From contig CP099847.1 in NCBI GenBank assembly GCA_030062745.1, positions 2,712,304 to 2,776,303 on the forward strand: DNA of 64,000 bases, read 5' to 3'. Below are positions 27,451-40,000 of the stretch, piece by piece; position 1 is the stretch's first letter; each line of letters starts with the position of its first letter. This DNA comes from Capitulum mitella. Taxonomy: Eukaryota; Arthropoda; Thecostraca; Pollicipedomorpha; Pollicipedidae. A program made the translations under genes and the position numbers. A model generated the notes under the pieces. It did no database searches, was not told the origin of the DNA, and worked only from the letters and a program-made list of their open reading frames with translations.

Positions 27451-30400
27451 TATACGGCAGCAATGAAAAGGGCTATCCAGCAGACAAATCGAACCCGCAC
27501 TTGACGGGAACGCTTTTAAAGCATAATCATTAAAAGGCCATATATATTAAAGGGGATGGTGGTATGCAGCTCTGCACTCGTCATGACCACAATCGCATGG
27601 GCACCAGTCAAAACGTCTGCTATCAGAAGCTCTCGGAACGATCGTGGTGACACGGCGACCGTATTTTCTAATGCCTACACTTCGTACTAACCTAAAGTTT
27701 TGGTTTCAGTGGCGATGGAGTAGGTGCTCTCTCCGATCTTGTTGTACGCCTTGACGTCAAACTCGTATTTAACATCCGGGTCTAGTCGTTCCACCACAAA
27801 ATAGGTAGCGTTTGGGGGCTGAACTTCGATGTACCTTGCCTTGCCTTGCCTTTTGTCAGACATCTTTCTATACCGCACCCTAAAGGTCTGGGAGCGAAAC
27901 AAGGCAGAAGGCGCCCGTTAAGAAATACCTTTCAGTCTTGTCGACATATATACCAATGGGAATGTGAAACGAACGATGGGAGGCATCGCAAACAGAGACG
28001 TAGGCAAGAAATTAACTGAATATTAAACGTTGGCAGGAAATTAACAAAATAGTGAACGACACATTTTTTATTTTCGAATGGGAACGTAGAAGTAAAATTA
28101 TTTTCTAAACATGGACGCGGCTACTTCGAGACAAAGGCCACGTGTTAGACGTCATCAGCATTAGCCTAATTTATGCCGTTTTTGCTCCAGCCACGGAGCC
28201 GGTCTGACCTGATCCAGTCCGCCGTTGAAGCCGGGATGCCAGGACAGCGTGGCCGTGTCGTGGGACACGTTGACCACCTTCAGGCCCATGGGTGGGTCAG
28301 GGTAGCTGGGACGCCCCAGTACGATTTTCTGCCGTCTGGAGCTCACTTCGTTCTGAGCCACACACTCGTAGGTGGCGTAGTCGGAGGCCTGGACGTCCTT
28401 GACTTGAAGTACAGATTGCCAGGTGACCAGATCGACCTGAGTCAAAATCCACGCACAAGTCATAAGACAGACACAAAAACCTCTTAGGAGACGCGACTCC
28501 ATCGCGAATAAAATATGCCAGTGTTTTCTATAATTTGATTTTTCGCAGAACCGGACTCGATCTATTTTCGTTGAGTTTTTGTCATTTTCGGCACAAACGT
28601 CATCTTGTAGGCTGTAAATACATCGCACTGTGACATCTGTTTCATCTACTTTAGAGACATGATGACCACGTAACATCCTGCAACGAGTTCAGGCTTGCCT
28701 GCGAATAGGCCAACTGATACTTGTCAGCCGTTCCATCAATGGCCGCCCCCAGTTTGTACCACCGAAAGGTGACATTTGGAGCCCCTCTCGCTCGGCACGC
28801 GATGTGTGCTGTGGCGCCCTCTCCAGAGGCCGTCTTCGCGAAACGAGCACCGCGCACAAACTGCGGACCGTCTGGAAACAGTCGCCAAATTAAAGAGGGT
28901 CGACATCCTGCGGAGTTTCTCGAGCTTGCACCTGATTGGTTGTCGCCGAGACATATGCTCGGGAGGTACGCTGTGCCGCAAGGCAAACAAGGTAAACTTG
29001 GAGCCTGAGGGCACGGTCCTGGCGAGAAGGCCGGGCAGGGGTACGCGCAGCGAGGAAATGCATCATCGTTGCACGTACCTGCGTGCCCCCTGGATCGTTT
29101 AAGTTCATCGAAGCAGACAGGGAAAAATACGGAACCATTGTACAACTAGAACGGCATGGCGAAACTAAGAACTCTTCGCACCTCGGGGCTCAGACTTACG
29201 CTTCACCAACAGCGCGGCCGCAGCAGAAGCCTCGCCGACGCCGTTGTTGACGCGGCAGTGGAAGAGGCCGATGTCCTGCTCGGTGGCGTTGTGCACCGTC
29301 AGGTAGGAAGTGCCGTTTCTGGAGAAAATTGAGACCCGGCCGGAGCTGAAGTCGAAGCGGTCCCGTCGCCAGGTGATCATGTCGTCTTCGATGGGACTGG
29401 CGTCGACCGAACACTCTACAATGCCGTCTTCTCCGGGGCTGATCATGGAGACGTTGGTTATGGAGACTATTTCCGGCGGGTCTAAAACAAAACAATGACC
29501 AATGTCAATATCATATGCCAATGCGTTATGCTGTCATAAGCACGCATCTTATCTCGGGACGTGATGGGAACGGCATAACAACGCATTCAAACTTCCTTAA
29601 TAAATACCATTTGCATCAAATATCGCATTTATTGTTCGTGACCAATGAACAACCATCAGCAAATGTTGCAAACCAGCAGATTTCGATAATGATCCACCAT
29701 ATTGTAATTGTCAACAATACAATGACTTTCACCATCTTGCTGGAAATGACAGCGTATTGATTGTTTGACACTCACACTGAACATTAACGTTCACTTCAGC
29801 ACTGGTATTGCCCTCTTGATTCCTAGCTTCCAGGTGGTACAAGCCAGCGTCTTCCTTCGAAACCATCGACAGGTTGAGAAGTGGCCCTTCTGCGACGATC
29901 CTCGCGCCATCGCGCGGTGACCCTCGGTACCAGTGGTAAGAGATGTTGCCAGGATTGGCGCGCGCCGTCAGGTTAAGGAGACGTGACTCTCCTATCCGCA
30001 CATTCTCTTCGAAAGATGCTTTTTCAAACACCGGAGGATCTGGAACCAACACAGAAATAGCCGGCTTTGCATGGTGATCGCTAGGAAGGCAATGTCTCAA
30101 GGACAACATTGGTACTGAGTGAAATGATGTGAATAAGATCCCCGTAATTCAGGAGATTTTATCTCAGGTTCTCTTGATGGTGAAAACTTCCTTGGTCCAG
30201 AGACCCAAAACGGCTCCTGAATTGAATCGGCGGCGATTCTCTGTGACAAATGCCTAAATTTCCCGCTATTGCAAGGATTTTGGTAAGAAAACCCAGACAA
30301 ATTACTGAGTTGTTTTGCTTATGTCGAGCACATGTTACTTGGCCCAGTGAGCACAACATTTGACGCATATGTAGTTTCGGTCTGAAATATGTACGGGTTA

Positions 30401-33400
30401 ACAGAAAACCTATGTAGTCTAAAGGTTCTAAAACATTATATGCTTGTTTCCAAAAACTCGGGTTAAACTATGCTGCTAAGATTTGTCATCGTTAACTATG
30501 CTTAATGAAAATGTTTTAAGCGGGTGTCTTGAGAAAAACAAGCATTCGCACTAACGGCATTGCAGGAATGCAGAAATAAGAACAATCCTCAAAGGCCAGC
30601 AGAGGTTACGCTCAACAATTAACCCGCGCACGACCGTCGGTCCGTTTCGAACATCGGCGGCTGGGGGGGGGCAGTTGACTGGCCCCCCCTCTAACTCACG
30701 AACGGTTGGTCGCACGATGAAAATAAGCATACCGTTCGAAAGCCTGTGACGAGAAGAGCTCGAAACTGGTCTCATTTTTAGTTTTAGATAATATGTAAGC
30801 AATTTACGCCGCATACATGTTTTCTCATAGCCGACTGCATGAGACCGAGAAATGGCCTGAATCTCAAGGGCTGTGACTAATAACGCATAGGTAAAGGAAC
30901 CAGCGCACAAGTAAATGTCCGCGGATGCCGATACACGTCTGATTTCCTCAGATTTGTTCAATATATACGTCGAAACGTTGAGTTAAAGATACCGTAATTC
31001 TCCCGGTCGGCCGTCAGTGTGCGCCGCTGCCGTATGCGGTACCAAATTGACGGGAACTAATTTTGGCGTTCCTTTATTTTCGCGAAAAAGAACAATCTAT
31101 GTCAATTTTGTTGATCTTCGTGGTTCTTGTGATGGTTTCTCGTGCTTAAATTTTGGGAAAATTGATTAGTTGCTAATCTACAAAGTTGGCGGAGCTTTAT
31201 TCGCGAGAGCCTATTTATTTTCCAAAATATGCTACTTTTTCAAACTTTTTGAGGTTCCTGGTATTAATTACGTCTGTGCAAGTAAGTTCTGCCATTTTCT
31301 ACGCATTCTGAGTAGTTCATCGTCGATTTTGACGGTGGTACATTTTGGCCCACTACGGTTATTCGTGACCTGACCTCAGGTCAATGGCTGGAGGTCACTG
31401 ATACTTTGCCCAATGACGGCAACTAGATGTCTGCTTCACTCCACATTAAAAATGTTATGGAATATTCCGTCAATTTCCGAAAAAAACGGCGATATGTCTT
31501 AAAAATGGGCTTGACCTTAGGTCAATGACCCGGAAAATTCCGAAAAATCTGAGATAGCAGATTTGTTGCATCTATCACGGTCACTACTCCCTGAAAGTAT
31601 TATTGAGATATCTTGTTTTGCAAAAAGTTAGAGGGCGCTAAACTTTTTTCGACATAGGTCTGTTTGACCTGACCTAGGTCAGGCACCTGACCTGACCTGA
31701 GGTCAAAATTTTGACACGAGACGTAAAATTGATGGAGCAAAAGGTACACAAAGTTTCGTGACTCTGTGTTTGTTGGTTCTCTCGCAATGCCAGAAAAACC
31801 TCAGGGGGGCAGTCAACTGCCCCCCCCCCAGTCGGGGACGGGTTAATCGTGTCCACCAACAGTGCTTACACGGGCGTTTCTGTGCATCAGTGCCCATATT
31901 ATCCATCGACCTGGACCCAATGCCAAGTGGAAACAAGGCGCTGCGACCCGCGACCTTTTTCCACTTACATGTAACAAGGAGAGCTGTGTCCACCTCCAGT
32001 CCGCCTGGCAGAGCGGATATCTTCGAGCGGCAGGTGTACACGGCGCCGTCATCTTCCCATGTCAGGTTTGTCCGCAGCCGGAGGCGGCTGGAGCGCCTGC
32101 CCGATGGCAAACAGCCACGTCTCACCATCGGCATTTTAACGGCTGAAAACTATGGGACGCAACGGATTATAAAGTCCAGGAGCTGAAGATTATCTACAAG
32201 GTCATGAATAACAGCATATTCGGACAACGTACGTTACTTTGACTGCATTGCGGGAAATTACCTGCATACTTGTCAATTATCAATCTTTTTGGGAGGCAGC
32301 GCACCAAAACAAAAGGGGAACCTAAAAAACTAAGCAATGTTGCTGATTACTTGCACGTTTATGTCTGTAACATTTGGTATATCTATGCAATCACGAGAGC
32401 TTGTTTTCACATAGCTCGAACGTACCCGCCCTGAGTGCCGGCCGGGAACGTTTCCAGGGCGGTGACACCGTCCGTGACCTGGAAGTTGTCCCTCCACCAG
32501 GTCAGCTCAGCAGCCGGGTACGACGGTCGAGACTCACAGGTCAGGATCGCCTGACTGCCCGACCTCAGACGCTCCGGACGAACCTCCAGCTTCAGACTGC
32601 TCGGCGGAACTGCCCGAAAAATAAAAAAATATACATGGCATGAATTTTTATGTCCATGAAAACAGAGTTTTGAAACGAAAGGTGTCAGTTAGCAACGAAC
32701 ATTCAAATAAGGTAAATAACATTTCGGTCAAAACATTTTTCCATTTGGGTAAGTTTGGAACACGGAGACGCACCACTTGAGAGCAGCACGTAAATGCTAT
32801 CGCAATGCAACGGCGCAACCTTAAATACCCCATAAATATCGTTCAAATTTCTCTCCAGGGGCATTGTAGCAGACTTGGGATAATGACCTTTGCCACAAAT
32901 TCTGGCAGCGGCCTTGATGTATGGGCATAATACGTAAGTTTGTGGACATCTGATATGCGACCGAGACCACTCACAATGGACGCTGAGAGTGACGCTCTCG
33001 GACTGGACGCCATTGATGGCCGAGTTCTGGCTGTCGCACTTGTACACCCGGCCGTTGTCCTTGTAGTCCACCTCGAACGTGATGACGTTCCTGGCCACGT
33101 TGTCCTCCACCTCGGTCTCGGACGCGATCTCGCTGTCGCCCCTGTACCAGGTAAGGGTGGCCGGCGGGTTGCCACCCTGGGCGATGCAGGAGAGCGACAC
33201 CCTCTCTCCAGCCCTCAGGTACGTGCCGGGCTCGTAGCCCAGAATGCTGGGCGGCTTGGGCGGGTCTGAAAGGCGCCATTTCAGGAGTGTGAGTGGGTGC
33301 GTAGGTACGATAAACGTTGTGCGAAGCAGAAATATCTGTAACACAAAAATAGTGGGAAATTAAACGGCGTATATAAATGATTTCAGAATGAATCCCAGAA

Positions 33401-36400
33401 ATTTACTAGTAGGCCTTCCTGAGATGGTTCAAAAATAAGCGTCAGCACCTACGTTGTGAATATCAACTCAACAGCTGAAGCAGGCGAGTCACGAGACAGA
33501 AGGTCCTTGCTTATCCTCCTCCCCAGTACTCACAAAGGACGGTGACCCTGGCAGAGGCCACCTTAGTGAGCGACAGAGCCGGGTTGACGGCATAACAGGA
33601 CACCACCATGTTCTCATCCATTCCGACCGGTACGCTGGCCGAGACGTTAGAGCTGGAGATCCAGCCCAGCTCCGGAAGGTGCTCTATCGTTTGTGTGGTC
33701 TGAAAGGTGCATAGATGTTACAAACAGACAGGCAACATAGACAGGTCACACTCAGAAGGGCGGTGTTGCGAGAGCTGCATAACGAAGCAACGTTCTGTTC
33801 TTCATCTGCCAAAATTATGCATTCAGGGCGTTCCCATTGTGACGCACAGCCTGGGATGACATTAGTATTGGTCGAGACAGGCTATATCCAGGCCGTAAGC
33901 TGTATCTTTACGTGCACTGTTTTAGGACAGTTGCTTGTTAGAAGCATCCTTGTGCTCTTCAAAACGCATATTAGTTCTCAGTTACAGCGTCGCATTAGTC
34001 GAGGAGGTTAAGGAAGCATTGCAACTCTAAATAGCTAAGCCTTAACGAAAGATCTCTTGCGATTGTTAAAAACCAAAAGAGGCTTTCACGAACGCCGTAG
34101 ACGAAGTTGCGAGATATGATAGTTTACCATGCAATGCTACAGTTTCCTTTCGATTACACTTTGCGAACGAAATCGGTGGCCACAACAACCGCAATTGTCG
34201 GAGTATCTCATGGGGTGTCTAGTTACGCGGACCATCCTTTTCGTCCCTGTAGACCTATCAACGCGTAACCTACAAGGAAAACAAAATATTGCAGACAAAT
34301 AAGATACCTAATAAACTTAAGGAAAATGCATCTGAAAATATTTCGTGAAGCAAAAGCAGTACACTTCACAAATTCCATCTTACAAATTGTTTTTGGATAA
34401 AAGTCGTTAAGTTATCGATGTAAGCCTATCGTTATGTACACGACATAGGTAGCTATATGTTTTCCAGTCGATGCGATGCAGTCTCATACCTAATTTATAA
34501 CTATGTTTCGGAAGGTAGCACATGAGTTTACATGCAGCACATGAATAATTTGGTAAGGGAGGCCTCACGTTTAAGTTTTTCAGCAGCGAACTGCGCAACA
34601 GCGTTACACGGCTCAGACAGCTCACGTTCATCATGGTACGTCCGTTGATGACCCAGGTGATGTTGGCCGGAGGGTTACTGCTGGAGGTCACGCAGGTCAT
34701 GTGCACAGTGTCTCCTCCCTTCGCCTGCCGCGTGCCTGAGACGGTCACTCGATCCGGACCGACTGAAGGTGAAGGTGCGACATGTGTCAGCTAACTAAAA
34801 ACAACTGTCGACAAATTAAAACTCCAACAGGTCTGTTGAATAAGAAATGTCCTGGGCACCGACCGATATATGTTTACATGCATGCATGAAACGAGAGAAA
34901 TACATTCACGAGTGTCAGATTTTAAACCAGGCTCATAAATAACATTCCTGTTAAGACTTACACTGTACGTTCATCTGGGCCAACGCCACCATCGGCTCCG
35001 GATGAACTATAGATGATGCTTCACACCGATAGATCGCGTTCAGATCAGCCACCGTCACGCTAAACGTAAACTGAGCGAGAGCACGCTGTCTCATTTTCCG
35101 GTACTTGAATGTGATTGGCTGGTCGTTCTTCAGCCAGACCAGCTCCGCCGGCGGGTTGCCGCCCCGGGAGATGCAGGTCAGGGTCTTCAGCTCCCCAATC
35201 CGCACCACCTCGCCCTCTGTGTAGCCGCTGATCTCGGGCGCCCCCGGAGGGTCTGAAGAGAGAGATCATCGGGTTCATATGCAGAAAACGTGCCAGCGCA
35301 TCAGGAGTGAGGAACATCAAACCCAAGCCGGAAACGAAGAGAAACGACGACTCCAAGGAGCGAAGACGCGAGTTGTGATCACAAGCGCCCACACTAGGAC
35401 TGCGAGCGATGTATCTGACAAAACAGTTATGTTACGGGCCTGCATGCCCGAATCCAGACCATGTAATGGGGGAAGAGGGAGCCAATTTCCATCCGTGTAA
35501 TCCAACCTCTCCAAAGACGCTGGCCTTTCTTCCTCTTCGGATTCTGGCCAGGCTGTTTCGCCATTGTCGAAAAGTAATTTGCATTTTAGAAAAATGTTTC
35601 GAAACCAGAAAATACAGTTTTTCGTCCGAAAGCGGGGGACGGGGAAAGACATATTGGCCCACCTTTTCCAACTAAAAGAGAACCATAGTCTCCATGCCCT
35701 CCCCCCTGAATCTACCATCGTGGACATGTTTTTTCTGAAGGATCTGAAGAATCTACTTTGTTGGCAAAAACACGACCAATGACCTTGGTTGCGTAGTCGT
35801 CCACCAAGACATATGGAAGGGCAATTATGCTTGTCATATGTATTTAAGCCCAATGACCATTTCCGAGAATCATTAGAGGAACATGCAATTGGCGTTTTGG
35901 TCAGGACTTAGCATGCCTATAACGACTAAATACATTACGGAATCTATACCTAAAAAAGTAAAATATACGACTTCCTATATGGGTGGAAATAAAACACAAA
36001 GACATCGTGCGTCCTCTGCTAACTTCAGAGAACGTCGCAAAAAATCGTTCTTAACCAATGCTGGGGAGGGTGGATTCATGAGAACCCCCTCCGGTTTCCT
36101 GAGGATAACTGAAAAAGACGAAAAGGCGCAGAGATACGGAAGTTGGAGTATTTTTTCATCCATCATTTTTACACCTTGTATCAATTTTTAAGCTCATGGT
36201 TACTTCAGGTCATTGACCTAAGACGGGTTAAGTAAGCCAATGTTCCAAAAAAATAAGGGTGACATAGCATTTTGTCAGATGTATCGACTGACATGAAATC
36301 TGATAAACAAAAACATGGGAAACGGAACAGTTCTGCTATTTCGTTTTTGGGAAATATCGAGGCCAGTGACCTCGGGCCAGCTGACCCTTTGGCCTTTTTA

Positions 36401-36997
36401 TGTTTGCTTCTAAGATTGTGGGATTAGTTCGGCGGTTTTGAAGCTTGGATTTGCATCTGGTGCATCTCAGGTATGTGCACACGAAATTGTACGGTTTGAC
36501 CCGTGACCTCGGATCAGGCTACATTTTCATACCAAATTTTCGGACCCGCAGCCGAGTGTAGTCTTTTGGTTTACAGGCTTGGGATACTGATAGTCATATG
36601 TGCTTTGACAGCACTAATGTCTGATGAGAACTTATTTGCCAAGGATGACCCAATCCCATTTGACCGACGTTAACCTGACCTAACCTTGTTAAATATTACG
36701 GTTGTTTGCAACGCGAACATACTTTGTATGGCCACAGATTTTAAGAGCTATACACGTGCCTTCCCTCCATACAGTCTGCACTGTTGTGATCCTATTTTTG
36801 GCGGCCAAAATAGAAACTCTTACGCCGCGAAAATAACTTCCCGGCAGATATCAGGATTGTGCATTGTGTGCGTGCCCTCCGCCCGGTATCTCAATGATTT
36901 TCATGAAAAATGCTTTGGGGCACGGGTTTCAAGATGTACAAGGATATTGAATGATCCATTGCTATGGAATTATATATAATATACATGTATCGGTTCT

Positions 36998-37029
<32 letters not shown>

Positions 37030-40000
37030 AATATATATAAATGTATATAAACACCGAGCCCGATCAACGATAATGTGGCAGATGATGCAACAGACACCAA
37101 AAACGTCCGACGCCTTGACCTTAACCTAAGCTGACTTTGTTTGATTTAAATATCATAGTTGCAGACTTCATATGGCTGTCAGCCACATTTGCAACATATC
37201 CCAGCCAAGAGAAATATTTAAACATTCAGACACAATTTTTTGCCTTTCGTTTCCGCCTTCCCTGCAGTGATCAAATTTGGCCCAAGTATAACCCATGTCC
37301 CGGCCCGCATAGGTCAATCATGTCTTTTTTTAGTGTTAAACGCTTCTAAGCCACGTAGGAGTTTTGGTCATCAAATTTTTTCAACAAAAATGTCAACAAG
37401 GAATTTTGACCTAGGATGACCTCCGGCGACCTCAGTCTTGGCTATATTTGATAACATAGGTGTTTTCGTCTAGTTCTGTCACGGGCTTCCCTACGATGTT
37501 TCCACTTTTCCGATGGATTTATAGTCCGAGATCCGGGGGGGGGTTCTTTGAATGCCGGCTCGGTGAAGGTGGATGCGGAGGCCGGCCCGGTGAAGGTGGA
37601 TGCGGAGGCCGGCCCGGTGAAGGTGGATGCGGAGGCCGGCGCGGCGAAAGTTAATATTTACGACCTTAAAATTACAAATTTCAACTTACATAGAACGGAG
37701 AGTCGCACGGTGGAGTTGAGCCTCCGCTGATCCCCAGCTCTGATGGCCGGGTGTTTGGCCACACAGGAGTAGCCGGCCCCGTCATCGGCTGCCGTGGGTC
37801 GCAGCGTCACCACCGAGGTCGTGTCGTTACGGAGCGGGCTGCCCCAGCCAGAGAACGAGTCCTCCTGACCTGTGGAAGTGGGAAATATGTGGTCATTTAA
37901 TGTACGTCTGACATCTACCCCTACTTGAAGCACTATCAATATACTTTACAAATCTTAGTTTAAATGAAACTGTCATGTTTCAGATGTCAGAAAAGTAAGA
38001 TCCTCTGTTTTATTGACCTGTTTTAACCTGTTTTCAGTAATGTCATTTACCACTCCTTTTAGACAGCCGGCCAATATAATGAAACACAAAGGCGTCGTTT
38101 TATCATTTTCTGCTTACCAGGGTAGATGTCGACACCATTCCGTTGCCACTGCACGGTAGCTGCCGGTCTCGCACCAACGACGTCACACTTTAATGTCAGT
38201 TGACTGCCCTCCCTGACCTCATACAGGCCAGGGTTGGACGAGGGCGCCATGGAGCTTACTCGTATTGACTTCGGCTTTACTGAAACGAAATGAACACGCA
38301 TTTGAAAGGAACGACCACAGCTTAATGCGTGTGGAAGAGTTTGGCTGCGCGATCCTGAATAAATATTACATGTGGCATCAACGCCTCCTGAACACTGCCG
38401 GCCGCCCAATCTTGGAGACGGTACGACCTGAACGGGCGTGACCATCGTTGGCAACAGTCGCGTAAATCTTTAAAGACGGGATACCACCCACAACAAGTCA
38501 CGTGCAGAGACAAAGACGAAGCGAAATATGCAGTAACAGGAGCAGGAATCCTAAAACTTGTTTCAGGAGCGATTTCGATCCTGATGTAGCTTAACAGGGC
38601 TAAATCAAGGTCTACGGTCTTGGGTTCACGATGACATATGGAAAGAGCTGCCGGTGCTAACTCCAGTGCTGTGCAAACAACTCTATGCAAACAGTTCTAA
38701 GAGGAACAACTCCAGTTCAAAGATCTGCAGGCTGTAGGAGCATGTGCCTACTTCTCATTTATTACAATCAACACACTCCATCCAGATATCGTAGACGTAT
38801 GCATTATACACTAGCGTATTCAACGGCAGGCTTTCTGCGCCAGGATATCCTCTCCATAAAACGTCGAAGAACATGACTACTGCTTAATCCTTTGAGCTCG
38901 CATCGACAAGCCGACATCATGCGTAGGAACAAGAATGTGCAGTGTCGTGGACGTCATTCTTGCAGAATTTTCTATTCCATTTTCAGAACTTTCCACAACG
39001 ACTAACGACAAAAATTGCCGAGAAGTGAGTTCTTGTTCTGCGCTATAATATTACATTTTTACAATGAACTGTGGGCCCTTACGCCATACCGACCCTCCAC
39101 GCTCCCACGGAATGGTGTGTGCCCATCGAATGTACACGAGCCGACAGGCAATGATCAGAGGACGTTTCATTACCAAACACCACAGACCGGCGCCACACGT
39201 TCCCTGTGACGGCGGAAACGTCTCAGCCTGCACCAGGCGGATCCAGGTCAGGCTCTGAAGTCCGCCGGCCCCGCGACAGTCGCGAGTCGGCGATTTTCAT
39301 CCGCAGTCATTCATCACGCAGGCCGCAGATTGATTCGGCCCGGTGGACGGCGCCGCCTTCCGCGTGGCCGGCACGGCCGGAATAAGGCCGCCCGCCAGAA
39401 AGATGGATGAGAGGGTCAACCATGCAGCACGGCCGCCCAAATCCGGCAACACGGACGAAGAAAAATCACCGCGCCCATGGCCGTCGTCCGAATGTGGGAA
39501 GCGGCGGCCGGCCGAGAACGGAACTGGCCGAGCTGAATTTTCCGCCGCCTCGGCTCGGCGAGTTTTGGCCCGGACCTCGCCTAATTATCCGTCTCGTTTC
39601 TCCCGAGGTAAAGGTTTCCTTTACAGCTAATGAGTGCCAATAATAGCGGCGGTAATTTTTCATTCCGTCTAGTCACAATAAATGTCAAATGGCGAGACCA
39701 TATATCATCCGGCGTATCCTGAACAGATGAGAAAGCTTAGTTACGCGAGATATTAATGACAAAAATACACTTAGTGTCTGAGGCTGGGACTCAGGAGCCT
39801 GGCAAGCCATCAGTTAAGTGTGAAAATCCGGTATGGCTCTTAACGTGGACTCCTGGATGAAAATAAATATGGTGATTAAGAAAATGCAATTTTCCACCAA
39901 AGAGAGCATGCATTATGATGATGGGATTGTCCGAAAGCGCTGTAGCACACCACATTGCAATAACGAGATTGTGGCGCCAGCCACATCATTAATCATGATC

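Larger units (their letters stand above)
36051..37652 (+). mobile_element. Probable TTAA element 5, degraded, with inserted minisatellite
   Basis: The left end TTAACCAATGCTGGGGAGGG with a C-run 20 nt on, and the right-hand GAGATCCGGGGGGGGG, repeat the layout of the other elements; TTAA occurs at 36051-36054 and 37649-37652. Many TGACCT/AGGTCA motifs lie between. The right end carries the 27-bp minisatellite. Boundaries are tentative. It lies in the copy B intron between exons 4 and 5. Confidence 0.4.
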
